A stretch of DNA of 64,000 nucleotides, taken from contig CAKKRE010000018.1 in assembly GCA_919902505.1 (NCBI GenBank), positions 88,377 through 152,376 on the forward strand, given 5' to 3'. Below, piece by piece: positions 17,299-26,637 of this stretch. Under the pieces are notes generated by a model that worked only from the letters and a program-made list of their open reading frames with translations, had not been told where the DNA came from and did not search any database. Origin of the DNA: Nitrospiraceae bacterium (GTDB lineage Bacteria > Nitrospirota > Nitrospiria > Nitrospirales > Nitrospiraceae). Each line of letters starts with the position of its first letter. Position 1 is the first letter of the stretch. Both the position numbers and the translations under genes were made by a program.

Positions 17299-17320
17299 CG
17301 TGAAACGTGACACGTGAAAT
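17299..17320. repeat. TGAAACGT-type repeat between nuoF and nuoG
   Basis: CGTGAAACGTGACACGTGAAAT, a short string of imperfect (C)GTGAAA units. Similar strings lie at 21753-21782, 22226-22250 and 55361-55400, all intergenic. Confidence 0.6.
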
Positions 17321-17396
17321 GCCGCGAACAGTGGGAAGCCGTCACCCGCCCGGTTGTCAATCTTCTCGAACGACGAGAGGCGCTTCACGAGGTACG

Positions 17397-18704
17397 TCAA
17401 TGTTTCGTTCCCACTGGCTCCGGCCGTATTAAGTTTGCTGCCTCGGCCGCATGGATCATGGCGACATACTCGTGCCGCCAATGTTTGAGCGTGCTGAGAA
17501 TCGGCGACACCTCGGCATCGCCGAAGGCGCAGACCGTTCGACCGGCAATGTTTTTGCACAGGTCGGTCAGGGTTTCAAGGTCCGCCATCTGGCCCCGCTT
17601 GTTGACGATCCGGCGCATGATCTGCACGAGCCACGAGCTGCCTTCGCGGCAGGGACTGCACTTGCCGCAGGACTCGTGATAGAAAAATTCCATCAGGCGC
17701 AAGGCCGCCCACACCATGTCGGTGCCCTCTTCCATGACCGTCACGCCGCCGGATCCCAGCATGGACCCGGCCAATGCGACGGATTCGAAATCCAGTTTGA
17801 CGTCCAGGTGATCGGGCGTCAGGAAGGGCGCGGAGGCGCCTCCGGGAATGAAGGCCTTCAATTTCTTATCCGACCGCATACCGCCGGCCTGTTCGTAGAT
17901 CAGTTCACGAAAGGTAATCCCCATCGGAACTTCGTAATTGCCGGGCCTTGTGACATGCCCGCTGACGCAGAAGACTCGCGTGCCGGTACTCTTCGGTGGT
18001 GACCCGATCGAGGCGAACCATTCGGCGCCCCGGTTCAGGATGTGCGGCAGATTGGCCAGGGTTTCGACATTGTTCACCACGGTCGGCTTGTTGTAGAGCC
18101 CGTGCGTGGCGGGGAACGGCGGTTTAACACGCGGGAGGCCGCGCTTGCCTTCGAGCGATTCCAGGAGCGCCGTTTCTTCACCGCAGATATAGGCGCCTGC
18201 TCCGCGGTGGACCCAAATGTCGATCGAGGTGTTCGAGCCGAAAATGTTCTTGCCGACATATCCCGCGGCGCGCGCGTCATTGATGGCCTGTTCGAGAATC
18301 TTGGCCCCCAGGACAAATTCCCCGCGAATATAGATGTAGGAGCTGGCCGCGCCGATGGCGTAGCAGGCGAGCAACATGCCTTCGAGCAATTGGTGCGGGT
18401 CACGTTCGATGAGCTGCCGATCTTTGAAGGTGCCCGGTTCGCTTTCATCGGCGTTGCAGCAGAGATAGCGCGGACCCTGGTAGTCCTTGGGCAGAAACCC
18501 CCATTTGACCCCGGTCGGAAACCCGGCGCCGCCGCGCCCGCGCAAGCCGGACTTTATGACCACCGCGGTCACGTCCGCAGGGCTCACCTTGCCCAGCACC
18601 TTCCGGATCGCCTGGTAGCCGCCGGCGCGTTCATAGTCCGCTAGCGAACCCGTATAGCCGGGTTGCAGCATGTTTTTCAGCAGAATGGGTTCGTACTTCG
18701 GCAT
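17397..18704 (-). CDS. nuoF: NADH-quinone oxidoreductase subunit F (NADH- and FMN-binding)
   Basis: A 435-residue flavoprotein subunit that oxidises NADH. The NADH-binding glycine loop GRGGAGFPTG is at 56-65, the FMN-related region CNADESEPGTFKDR at 83-96, GAYICGEETALLESLEG at 170-186, and the N3 4Fe-4S ligands are C346, C349, C352 and C392. All key residues are present. The segment upstream, between nuoE and nuoF, is a palindromic repeat. Confidence 0.97.
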   Translation of the reverse strand: MPKYEPILLKNMLQPGYTGSLADYERAGGYQAIRKVLGKVSPADVTAVVIKSGLRGRGGAGFPTGVKWGFLPKDYQGPRYLCCNADESEPGTFKDRQLIERDPHQLLEGMLLACYAIGAASSYIYIRGEFVLGAKILEQAINDARAAGYVGKNIFGSNTSIDIWVHRGAGAYICGEETALLESLEGKRGLPRVKPPFPATHGLYNKPTVVNNVETLANLPHILNRGAEWFASIGSPPKSTGTRVFCVSGHVTRPGNYEVPMGITFRELIYEQAGGMRSDKKLKAFIPGGASAPFLTPDHLDVKLDFESVALAGSMLGSGGVTVMEEGTDMVWAALRLMEFFYHESCGKCSPCREGSSWLVQIMRRIVNKRGQMADLETLTDLCKNIAGRTVCAFGDAEVSPILSTLKHWRHEYVAMIHAAEAANLIRPEPVGTKH

Positions 18705-18713
18705 CTTAACTCC

Positions 18714-18795
18714 AGAGCGTATGGCTTATAGCTGATAGCACGGACATGCTTCCTTGATTCCAGCCATGCGCCATAGGCTATCGGCCATTAGCTCT
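18714..18795. repeat. Dispersed palindromic repeat between nuoE and nuoF
   Basis: Left arm AGAGCGTATGGCTTATAGCTGATAGCA without its last bases (18714-18740 region) and right arm CCATAGGCTATCGGCCATTAGCTCT (18771-18795) are related as an imperfect inverted repeat and match the element at 311-401. The right arm supplies the nuoE stop codon (TAA at 18788-18790 read in reverse). Confidence 0.7.
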
Positions 18796-19318
18796 TTGCA
18801 CCGCTCGGCTCCGGCCACATGAAGGGGCCGGTCTTCAGCGAACAGGTACCGGTCTGTCGTAGGTCGGCTAGAATGCGATCCAGCTTTTCTTCCGTCAGCC
18901 GCTCATAATAGTCGTCGTTCACCTGCATCATCGGGCCGGTTCCGCATGCCGCCAGACATTCCACGACACTTAAGGTGAAGAGCTTGTCCGGCGTGGTCTC
19001 GCCCGGCTTGATGCCGAGTTTCGCGCCGATCCAGCCGATAACTGTGTCCGAGCCGACGAGCGCGCACATGAGCGACTTGCAGACCTGCAGGTGGAATTTT
19101 CCCACCGGCTTCAAGTTCAGCATCGTATAAAACGTGGCCGTCTCGTACACCTGCGGCGGAGTCAGCCTCAAGATCCCGGCGATTTCCTGCATCGCCGCTT
19201 CGGTGATATAGCCCTGTTCCCGCTGCGCCATGTACAGCAGAGGCAGCAATGCCGACCGTTTCACCGGATAACGAGCCAGGATGTCGTCTATTTCGTTTTT
19301 GTATTTGTCCTTCAACAT
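18788..19318 (-). CDS. nuoE: NADH-quinone oxidoreductase subunit E (2Fe-2S)
   Basis: A 176-residue thioredoxin-like ferredoxin subunit. The N1a 2Fe-2S ligands are C80 and C85 (VCKSLMCALVG), C121 and C125 (CLAACGTGPMMQVNDDYYE), the usual pattern. It partners NuoF at the NADH site. I chose the ATG at 19316-19318 because GGTAGAAGAG lies just upstream and family homology begins there; an in-frame ATG 27 nt earlier lacks a ribosome site. Its last three codons (AAG AGC TAA) fall in a dispersed repeat arm, giving a C-terminal Lys-Ser shared with the unrelated GNAT protein at 395. Confidence 0.95.
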   Translation of the reverse strand: MLKDKYKNEIDDILARYPVKRSALLPLLYMAQREQGYITEAAMQEIAGILRLTPPQVYETATFYTMLNLKPVGKFHLQVCKSLMCALVGSDTVIGWIGAKLGIKPGETTPDKLFTLSVVECLAACGTGPMMQVNDDYYERLTEEKLDRILADLRQTGTCSLKTGPFMWPEPSGAKS

Positions 19319-19347
19319 ATCTCTTCTACCCAAGGAGCGAGCCATGG

Positions 19348-19413
19348 TGTTCCAACGTGCGCGCGTCCAACGAGGCCTTCTGAGGCGCGCGTTGCGCGAG
19401 CACAGCGAACACC
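19348..19413. repeat. GC-rich imperfect hairpin between nuoCD and nuoE
   Basis: A 66-bp segment bounded by GTGTTC and GAACAC and holding GTGCGCGCGTCC and GGCGCGCGTTGCGCGAGCAC, able to form an imperfect hairpin. It fills most of the gap between nuoCD and nuoE. It looks like another intergenic repeat family, but only one copy is seen here. Confidence 0.45.
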
Positions 19414-19426
19414 TGGTTTGCGACTC

Positions 19427-21178
19427 TCATCTATCACATTCCCCCATCACGATGTCGTAGGTTCCGAAGATGGTGATGATGTCCGAGATCAAATAGCCGC
19501 GGGCCATGTGATCGAACGCGCCCATGTGAATGAACGAGGGGGCGCGAATCTTCAACCGATAGGGCCGCGGACTGCCGTCGCTGACGATGAAGAACCCGAG
19601 CTCTCCTTTGGGCGCTTCAGTACCGCAGTAGGTTTCGCCCTTCGGCGGCTTGAACCCCTGCGTGAAAATAATAAAGTGGTGAATCAGGCTCTCCATGTCG
19701 CGCATGACTTTCGCCTTGGGCGGGGGAATCACGTGCGGCACGTCCGCCATGATCGGGCCTTCCGGCATCTGGTCGAGGCATTGGGCGATGATCCGCGCGC
19801 TCTGCCGCATCTCCTCCATGCGCACCCAGTAGCGATCGTAGGTGTCGCCGCGTTTGCCCACCGGCACTTCCCATTCGACCTTGTCGTAGACTCCGTAGGG
19901 CTCGTATTTGCGCACATCGTAGTCGACACCCGATCCTCGGAGCGTCGGCCCGGTGAGCCCGAAATTGATCGCGTCTTCCGCCGAAATCACGGCGATGTCT
20001 TTGGTCCGCCCGACCCAGATCCGGTTGGACATGAGTAGCTGGTTGTATTCGTTGACCTTCTCCGGGAACGTCTGCAGGAACGCCTTCAGCCGGACCACGA
20101 GATCCGGGGTGAAATCGCTGTCCACTCCACCGATACGATAGTAATTCAACGTCAGCCGCGCGCCGCAGAGCTTTTCGAACATGTCCAGCAGCACTTCGCG
20201 TTCGCGAAACGTCCAGAAGAAGACGGTCATGGCCCCGATGTCGAGCGCCTGGGTGCCGAGCCAGAAGAGGTGGCCGATGATGCGTTGCATCTCGGCGACG
20301 ATGGTGCGGACGTATTCCGCCCGTTCCGGCACGGTGATATCGAGCAGTTTTTCCACCGCGCGCACATAGGCGTAGTTGTTCGTCATCGCGCAGACATAAT
20401 CGAGCCGGTCGGTATGCGGGATGATCTGCATATAGTGCAGGCCTTCCGCCAGCTTCTCGACGCCGCGATGCAAGTAGCCGAGATCAGGCGTGGCCTTCAC
20501 GATCCGCTCACCGTCCAGTTCCAGCACAACCCGGAGCACGCCGTGGGTACTGGGATGTTGCGGGCCCATGTTCAGCAACAGCTCTTCCCGCCGACGGGTG
20601 CCGCCCTGGTGTTCGGGGACGAGGTACGCCTGCTTTTCCTGCTCCGGAACTTCCCCTTCCGTCTGTTCTTCGGGAGCTTCGTCCAGGCGCGGAATGAACG
20701 GGAACGAGCTGCGCCAGCCACGACCTTCTGCCGGGAAATCCTTCCGTAGCGGATGGCCCTCTTCGTAATCCTCCGGCAGGAGAATGCGCCGAAGGTCGGG
20801 GTGCCCGACAAAGGTAATGCCCATCAGGTCGTAGACCTCACGCTCCATGAACTCGGCGCCCTTCCAGATACCGGTCACGGAGGCGATCTGTGGCGCATCT
20901 TCAGTCACGCGGGCTTTTAATCGGATGCGTCGGCGGTGCGCGAGCGAGAGGAGCTGATAGACCACCTCAAACCGTTCCGGGTCATTCGGGTAGTCCACAG
21001 AACAGATATCGGTGATATGGTCGAACGAGGCCTCCGGCGTGTCGTGCAGCCACCGCGCGACATCGACGATTCGACCAGCGGCGACGCGGGCCGTGATCTC
21101 GTTTCGGGCGGTATCCACTTCCACGCCGCGGACGGCGTCGGGAAAGGTGGTCATGAGTCGTTCAAGTAGCGGTTGCAT
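19427..21178 (-). CDS. nuoCD: NADH-quinone oxidoreductase fused subunit C/D
   Basis: A 583-residue fusion. Residues 1 to about 165 are the NuoC (30 kDa, Complex1_30kDa) domain with [34 protein letters not shown]-like signature in pieces; an acidic linker ([16 protein letters not shown]) follows; residues from about 200 are NuoD (49 kDa) with [24 protein letters not shown] and a C-terminal GEC/R end. NuoD shapes the quinone site. R216 in HGVLR is at the position equivalent to the arginine reported to be dimethylated by NDUFAF7 in mitochondrial NDUFS2, relevant to the methyltransferase upstream. The ATG at 21176-21178 has GAGGA just before it; a TTG three codons earlier is also open. Confidence 0.95.
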   Translation of the reverse strand: [583 protein letters not shown]

Positions 21179-21185
21179 CTTCCTC

Positions 21186-21230
21186 AAAGAGCCGATGGCG
21201 TATGGCCTATAGCTGATGGCAAGAGAAGCT
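21186..21230. repeat. Dispersed repeat between nuoB and nuoCD
   Basis: AAGAGCCGATGGCGTATGG followed by CCTATAGCTGATGGCAAGAG: the same unit as at 311-342, including the trailing GATGGCAAGAGAAG. It lies 8 bp upstream of the nuoCD ATG on the opposite reading side and would be in the mRNA leader of nuoCD. Confidence 0.65.
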
Positions 21231-21263
21231 CGCGCTCATAAGCGACACTCCTCTGCTCCTGCC

Positions 21264-21743
21264 TCACTTCACAAAGATCTTTTCGCGCTGAATCTTTTCC
21301 TGCAATTTCAACAACCCGTCCAACAGCGCTTCGGGGCGCGGTGGGCAGCCGGCAATGTACACATCGACCGGAACGATCTGGTCCACACCCTGCACCACAG
21401 CGTAACTGTTGTAGTGATTGCCGGAGGTCGCACAAGATCCCATGGAGATGACATATCGCGGTTCCGGCATCTGATCGTAGATACGGCGAATGACCGGCGC
21501 CATCTTTCGACAGACGGTTCCCGCCACAATCATCAAGTCTGATTGGCGAGGCGATGCGCGGAAGACACCCGCGCCGAATCGATCGATGTCGTAGCGCGAG
21601 GAGACGCTCGCAATCATCTCGATCGCGCAGCAGGCCAGGCCGAACGTCATGGGCCATAAAGAAGATTTGCGCGCCCAGCAGACGAGGGCGTCGAGATTCG
21701 TCGTCATGATATTGGCATCAAGCTGCCGCTCTAAAAAGCTCAT
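21264..21743 (-). CDS. nuoB: NADH-quinone oxidoreductase subunit B
   Basis: A 159-residue subunit holding the terminal cluster N2. The four cysteine ligands are C38 and C39 (LACCAIEM), C104 (SMGSCATSG) and C133 (AGCPPRPEA). The spacing is canonical. It passes electrons to ubiquinone or menaquinone at the NuoB/NuoD interface. It lies 97 bp after nuoA with a TGAAACGT-type repeat in between. Confidence 0.97.
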   Translation of the reverse strand: MSFLERQLDANIMTTNLDALVCWARKSSLWPMTFGLACCAIEMIASVSSRYDIDRFGAGVFRASPRQSDLMIVAGTVCRKMAPVIRRIYDQMPEPRYVISMGSCATSGNHYNSYAVVQGVDQIVPVDVYIAGCPPRPEALLDGLLKLQEKIQREKIFVK

Positions 21744-21752
21744 ATCTGACCT

Positions 21753-21782
21753 TGTGAAACGTAAAAGGTGAAACGTGAAAGG
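21753..21782. repeat. TGAAACGT-type repeat between nuoA and nuoB
   Basis: TGTGAAACGTAAAAGGTGAA followed by ACGTGAAAGG: three imperfect GTGAAACGT units. It is part of the intergenic family also at 17299, 22226 and 55361. Confidence 0.6.
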
Positions 21783-21840
21783 AAAGACGGCAGAGCATCG
21801 TCCGCACCGTGCACGTGTGACGTCTCTCGTTCTACGGCCG

Positions 21841-22212
21841 TTAGTCCCACTCCAACGCTCCTTTTTTCCAGGCGTACCAGAACCCGACGATCAGGATGCC
21901 GATAAACACGACCATCTCGACGAGCCCCACCAGCCCCAACTTCTTGAACGCCACGGCCCATGGGAACATGAAGACGATTTCGATGTCGAAGATCACGAAC
22001 AGCATCGCAATGATGTAATACCGGATCGGGAACTGTATCCGGGCGTCGGAGAAGAGCGGGCTGCCGCTCTCGTATGGCGCGAGTTTGGCGCGATAGGGCC
22101 GGCTCGGACGAACGATGCGTCCCAGGAGAATCTGGACGGCGCCGAACGCAAACGCGATCACGATAAAGATCAGGATCGGGATGTAGTTCAGCGGTGCGGC
22201 TTCGCTACCCAT
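21841..22212 (-). CDS. nuoA: NADH-quinone oxidoreductase subunit A
   Basis: A 123-residue subunit with three transmembrane helices, first gene of the nuo operon. The conserved periplasm/cytoplasm loop [18 protein letters not shown] and the following [18 protein letters not shown] with its acidic residues are the family signature. It starts 72 bp after the methyltransferase stop on the same strand, and that gap contains a TGAAACGT-type repeat, so either co-transcription or an own promoter is possible. Confidence 0.97.
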   Translation of the reverse strand: MGSEAAPLNYIPILIFIVIAFAFGAVQILLGRIVRPSRPYRAKLAPYESGSPLFSDARIQFPIRYYIIAMLFVIFDIEIVFMFPWAVAFKKLGLVGLVEMVVFIGILIVGFWYAWKKGALEWD

Positions 22213-22225
22213 GGTTCATCCGTGA

Positions 22226-22250
22226 GTCGTGAAAGGTGAAACGTAAAACG
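22226..22250. repeat. TGAAACGT-type repeat upstream of nuoA
   Basis: GTCGTGAAAGGTGAAACGTAAAACG: imperfect GTGAAA(A/C)G units in the 72-bp gap between the methyltransferase and nuoA. Confidence 0.6.
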
Positions 22251-22284
22251 ACGGCTGCCACGATCATGCCCATCCCTGTTCCTG

Positions 22285-23499
22285 TCATGCAGCCGAGCGC
22301 GCCGTCAAAATCGATCCGAAGAACGGCTGGAACTTCAGTCCGTCCAACTCGGGCTTGGCCATGCCCTTGTGCTGTATCAACACTTTGAATGTGCGACCCA
22401 TGCCGTCCGGCCGCAGCAGGTGTATCGCCGCGTAAAACTCCGGCGATTCCGGCTGGAGCGATTCCAGCAATTGTTCGGCGCCCAAGCCGATCAAGAAACT
22501 CATCTGATTCGTAAATCCGGTGACATCCAATCCGGCCTGTTGACCCGTTTTCGCCAGGGCGGTGAAGTCCACGTGGGCGGTCATGTCCTGCTCACCCACC
22601 CGGTCGTACGCGTCTTCAGAGGTGGTTTGGTGGTAATAGCAGAGGAACGTGCCGTTCTTGCGGTCCGGGCCATAGAGGTCTTCGTCGGTGTGGCCGTAAT
22701 CGATCGTCAGCACGGCGCCGCGCGCCATCACCTGTGCCACCTGCGTCATCCAATCGACCGCGTCGAGATTGATTTCAGCCCGATAGCCGTCCGGCAGGTT
22801 GATCCCGCCCTCTCGCAGGTAGGCCGTCAGTTCAGTAGAGAGGGGGCGATAGATTTCGCGAAATCCGTCCTCGTGAGACTCGACATAGACCTCCTGCGGC
22901 CGGCCGTCGAGCACTGCAAGCCGGTGAACAGGAAAGGCATCCACCAGTTCATTCGAAAAAAAGAGTCCGGTGACACTGTTCGGCGGCAGATCTTCCAGGC
23001 GGTCGAGCCACGCCACGCGACCGGCCTGTCCCCCCCAGGGTGCCAGGTTGTGTTGCTGCTGGGTGCGCATCGTGGCGCTACGTTCGATCAGGATGTAGCG
23101 GAGACGGTCGCCGAGGTTTGCGGGCGCGTTTCGGCAAGCAGTCAGGAAATCCCGCGCCAGCAGCCCCTTGCCCGCTCCCATCTCCACTACGGTGAAGGGG
23201 TCCGGATGCCCGAGGAAGGCGTCGAGTTGCTGTGCCTGTCTGGCTAACGCCTGGCCGAGGATTGGATGCACGTCGGAACTCGTGTAAAAATCACCCGACC
23301 ATCCGATGCGTTCCTGGGTTGGATCATCGACGGGGCGAACATAGTAGCCGTACTGCGGATGGTACAGGGCAAGGTCCATAAAGCGGGCGAACGGAATCGG
23401 ACCAGTGGCTGCGATTTCAGCCCTGATTTCCGCCAGGAGTTGTGGATGCCCAGTGCTCAAAGTGACACCACCCTTGTCGGTAGTCGCCTCCCGTTTCAT
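22285..23499 (-). CDS. MidA/NDUFAF7-like SAM-dependent methyltransferase
   Basis: A 404-residue class I methyltransferase of the DUF185/MidA family: N-terminal PIPFARFMDLALYHPQYGYY (36-53), GDFYTSSDVHPILGQALARQ, the SAM-binding loop VVEMGAGKGLLARDFL (104-119), and LFFSNELVDAFPVHR in the middle. The human member NDUFAF7 dimethylates an arginine of NDUFS2 during complex I assembly. The gene sits directly upstream of nuoA on the same strand, so a role in methylating NuoD here is a reasonable inference that the sequence alone cannot prove. It begins with an ATG at 23497-23499, 177 bp after secA. Confidence 0.85.
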   Translation of the reverse strand: MKREATTDKGGVTLSTGHPQLLAEIRAEIAATGPIPFARFMDLALYHPQYGYYVRPVDDPTQERIGWSGDFYTSSDVHPILGQALARQAQQLDAFLGHPDPFTVVEMGAGKGLLARDFLTACRNAPANLGDRLRYILIERSATMRTQQQHNLAPWGGQAGRVAWLDRLEDLPPNSVTGLFFSNELVDAFPVHRLAVLDGRPQEVYVESHEDGFREIYRPLSTELTAYLREGGINLPDGYRAEINLDAVDWMTQVAQVMARGAVLTIDYGHTDEDLYGPDRKNGTFLCYYHQTTSEDAYDRVGEQDMTAHVDFTALAKTGQQAGLDVTGFTNQMSFLIGLGAEQLLESLQPESPEFYAAIHLLRPDGMGRTFKVLIQHKGMAKPELDGLKFQPFFGSILTARSAA

Positions 23500-23560
23500 G
23501 CGCCATCGCTAGAAACAGCACTTCTACCGGATTCTCTAGTGAAAAGAGGGGGTTAGATTA

Positions 23561-23577
23561 GCCGCTGCCTCAGCGGC
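23561..23577 (-). terminator. Hairpin downstream of secA
   Basis: GCCGCTG CCT CAGCGGC forms a 7-bp stem with a 3-nt loop between secA and the methyltransferase. On the minus strand it is followed by TAATCTAA, a weak T-tract, so attenuation rather than full termination is possible. Confidence 0.4.
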
Positions 23578-23676
23578 AAGTCAAGGCGAAAAGACCTGAT
23601 TGAGCAGGAGAATCTCGATGTCGGAGGGCGTGCTTGATCGTTCCGTCGTGAATGAAGCGGGATTGCCTGTCCGCTG

Positions 23677-26382
23677 TTACGCTCCGTGGCACTTCTTGAA
23701 TTTTTTCCCGCTCCCGCAGGGGCAGGGATCGTTGCGACCGGTCTTGTCCGCCTGGCTCTGGACGCTTTGCGGGACCGGCTCGTCGCTGCGGTTGAGCACC
23801 ATCCGCGGCGGTGGGATCGGCTCGGGTGCGGGAGGCGGCGGTTGCTCGCCTCGCACGGCCTGGACGCGGAACATCCGCTCCAGCACATCCGACTTGATCC
23901 GGTCCATCATGGAGGAGAACATGTCGAACCCTTCGCGCTTGTATTCGATCAGCGGGTCCTTTTGCCCATACCCACGCAGGCCGATGCCGTCCCGCAAATG
24001 GTCCATGCCCAGCAAGTGATCTTTCCAGTGGTGGTCGATCACCTGGAGCAGCAGCATCTTTTCCAGATACCGCATCAGCTCGGAGCTGAGCTCCTGTTCC
24101 TTGTGGTCGTAGGCCCGCCGGACCTGGTTCTGAATGTCCTCGATCAGCGCATCCCGCCCGACGTCTTTGAAATGGTCTGCGACGCTGCCGCGACCCTGCG
24201 TCACATCCAACGCGAACTGGCCTTGGAGGGCTTCCCCGAGGCCGTTGAAATCCCATTCTTCCTGATACTGATCGGCCGGGCAGTAGGTATCCACGAACGC
24301 GTTCACGATGTCTCGCATCATGTCGTGAATATCCTGCTGGATGTGTTCGCCGGCCAGCACGGCGTGGCGGTGCTGGTAGATCACTTCCCGCTGCTTGTTC
24401 ATCACGTCGTCGTATTCGAGGAGCTGTTTGCGGATTTCGAAGTTGTGCGCCTCGACCTTTTTCTGCGCGTTGGCGATGGCCCTGGTGACCATGCCGTGTT
24501 CGATCGGCACGCCTTCTTCCATGCCCAGCTTGAGCATCAACTGGGAGACGCGCTCGGAGGCGAAAATGCGCATCAGATCGTCTTCGAGCGACAGGTAAAA
24601 GCGCGAGGAGCCGGGATCGCCCTGGCGGCCGGCGCGGCCACGGAGCTGGTTGTCGATGCGGCGGCTTTCGTGCCGCTCGGTGCCGAGGATATGGAGCCCC
24701 CCGGCGGCGACTACTTCCTGCTTGTCCTTTTCGCAATCGGTCTTGATCTCGTCGTAAATTTGTTTCTTCCGCTCGTCCGTCAGCGTTTCGTCCTGGTACA
24801 GGATGCGTTTGAACAGGAAGTCGGCGTTGCCGCCGAGTAGAATGTCGGTGCCGCGGCCCGCCATGTTGGTGGCGATGGTGACGGCATCTTTGCGCCCCGC
24901 TTGCGCGATGATCTCCGCTTCTTTCTCATGGAACTTGGCGTTCAAGACATTGTGCTTCACGCCGTTTCGGCTGAGGTAGCCGGAGAGCCGCTCGGATTTT
25001 TCAATGGAGACGGTGCCGACCAGGACCGGCTGCCCACGCTGGTTGCAGTCCTTGATTTCCTCGACGATCGCCGTGAATTTTTCTTTTTCCGTCCGGAAGA
25101 CGACGTCGGCGTAATCCTTGCGGACCATCGACCGGTTGGTCGGCACGACGTTGACGTCCAGATTGTAGATCTTGGCGAACTCTCCCGCTTCCGTGTCGGC
25201 CGTACCGGTCATGCCGGCCAGCTTTTTGTACATACGGAAGTAGTTCTGGAAGGTGACGGAGGCCAGGGTCTGGTTCTCGTTGGCGATCTTGACGCCTTCT
25301 TTGGCTTCCACGGCCTGGTGTAACCCGTCGCTCCACCGGCGACCCGGCATCAATCGGCCGGTAAACTCATCGACGATGATGACCTCGCCGTCCTTGACCA
25401 CATAATCGACATCGCGCTTATAGAGTGAATAGGCCTGGAGCGCTTTCACGACGTGGTGGACCAGGTCCATGTGCTGCAGGTCGTAGAGATTGTCCACGCC
25501 CAGCAGTTTCTCCACGCGGACGTTGCCCTCTTCCGTGAGTGAGGCGGTTTTGGTCTTTTCTTCGATCGTATAGTCGTGCTCCGCCTTGAGCTGCGGGATG
25601 ATCGAATTGATGCGGTAGTACAGATCGGTCGTTTGATCGGTGGGACCGGAGATGATCAAGGGCGTGCGCGCTTCGTCGATCAGAATGCTGTCGACTTCGT
25701 CCACGATGGCGAAGTTCAGCGGGCGCTGGACGCATTGGCTCAGGTCGCTGACGATCAGGTTGTCGCGCAGGTAATCGAACCCGTATTCGTTGTTGGTGCC
25801 GTAGGTGATCTCGGCGCGATAGGCCTCGTGCCTGGTGCAGGGCCGCAAATCTTGCAGACGCTTGTCCGACGCTTCATAGGTCGGATCGTATAAAAAGGAT
25901 GCATCGTGCTGGATGATGCCGACGGAGAGGCCCAGCGCGTGATAGAGCTGCGCCATCCATTGGGCGTCGCGTTTGGCCAGATAATCGTTGACGGTGACCA
26001 GGTGGGCGCCTTTGCCTTCGAGCGCATTTAAATAAAGAGGCAATGTGGCGACCAGGGTCTTGCCCTCACCGGTCTTCATTTCGGCGATCCGGCCTTTATT
26101 CAGGATCATGCCGCCGATGAGCTGCACGTCGAAATGCCGCATATTCAACCGACGACGGGACATTTCCCGGCAGACGGCGAAGGCTTCGGGCAGAATATCG
26201 TCCAGCGTGTCTCCGTCTTCGAGACGTTTCTTGAACTCTTGCGTCTTCTCGGCCAAAGCCTGGTCGGATAGGGGCGTGAGGCTCGATTCGAGTCCGTTGA
26301 TGCGCTCGACGATCGGGCGCAACGCTTTGATCTCGCGGTCGTTTTTGCTTCCGAAGATGATGTTCAGGACTTGGGTCAACAT
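23677..26382 (-). CDS. secA: Preprotein translocase ATPase SecA
   Basis: A 901-residue protein of full length for SecA. Visible are the Walker A loop in [13 protein letters not shown] (about 100-112), the Walker B/DEAD-like region [17 protein letters not shown], the second nucleotide domain with NMAGRGTDI and [21 protein letters not shown], and a C-terminal zinc-binding tail [14 protein letters not shown] that docks SecB and the ribosome. It drives export through SecYEG, which the many signal-peptide proteins in this window need. It starts at the ATG at 26380-26382 and is divergent from the TPR gene at 26638. Confidence 0.98.
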   Translation of the reverse strand: MLTQVLNIIFGSKNDREIKALRPIVERINGLESSLTPLSDQALAEKTQEFKKRLEDGDTLDDILPEAFAVCREMSRRRLNMRHFDVQLIGGMILNKGRIAEMKTGEGKTLVATLPLYLNALEGKGAHLVTVNDYLAKRDAQWMAQLYHALGLSVGIIQHDASFLYDPTYEASDKRLQDLRPCTRHEAYRAEITYGTNNEYGFDYLRDNLIVSDLSQCVQRPLNFAIVDEVDSILIDEARTPLIISGPTDQTTDLYYRINSIIPQLKAEHDYTIEEKTKTASLTEEGNVRVEKLLGVDNLYDLQHMDLVHHVVKALQAYSLYKRDVDYVVKDGEVIIVDEFTGRLMPGRRWSDGLHQAVEAKEGVKIANENQTLASVTFQNYFRMYKKLAGMTGTADTEAGEFAKIYNLDVNVVPTNRSMVRKDYADVVFRTEKEKFTAIVEEIKDCNQRGQPVLVGTVSIEKSERLSGYLSRNGVKHNVLNAKFHEKEAEIIAQAGRKDAVTIATNMAGRGTDILLGGNADFLFKRILYQDETLTDERKKQIYDEIKTDCEKDKQEVVAAGGLHILGTERHESRRIDNQLRGRAGRQGDPGSSRFYLSLEDDLMRIFASERVSQLMLKLGMEEGVPIEHGMVTRAIANAQKKVEAHNFEIRKQLLEYDDVMNKQREVIYQHRHAVLAGEHIQQDIHDMMRDIVNAFVDTYCPADQYQEEWDFNGLGEALQGQFALDVTQGRGSVADHFKDVGRDALIEDIQNQVRRAYDHKEQELSSELMRYLEKMLLLQVIDHHWKDHLLGMDHLRDGIGLRGYGQKDPLIEYKREGFDMFSSMMDRIKSDVLERMFRVQAVRGEQPPPPAPEPIPPPRMVLNRSDEPVPQSVQSQADKTGRNDPCPCGSGKKFKKCHGA

Positions 26383-26637
26383 GCAGACGTACCTTTATTC
26401 ACAGGAACCTTCTCACGGGCGAGACTCACCCTCTGAGCATGGGCTCGGCGGCGGAGTATACAGGAATGCATAGGGGAATCCTACCCAAACTGTGTTGAAG
26501 GTCTCAACTGCTTTGCAATGAACGGAGTCGACGGGCCTCCCGTCGTTGCTTTCGCATGCGCTGCGATTTATAGTGAGGCTCACCGCTTCGCCGGCTCTAC
26601 AGGCGAAGGTCACCCACGGATTCCACTGCGGATTTCG

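Noticed and set aside
16176..17303. Long plus-strand frame (375 codons) opposite nuoG
   Set aside because: Antisense shadow of a high-GC conserved gene; no domain or start context.
23570..24736. 388-codon minus-strand frame overlapping the end of secA
   Set aside because: Out-of-phase shadow of secA; the real secA frame continues through with its zinc tail.
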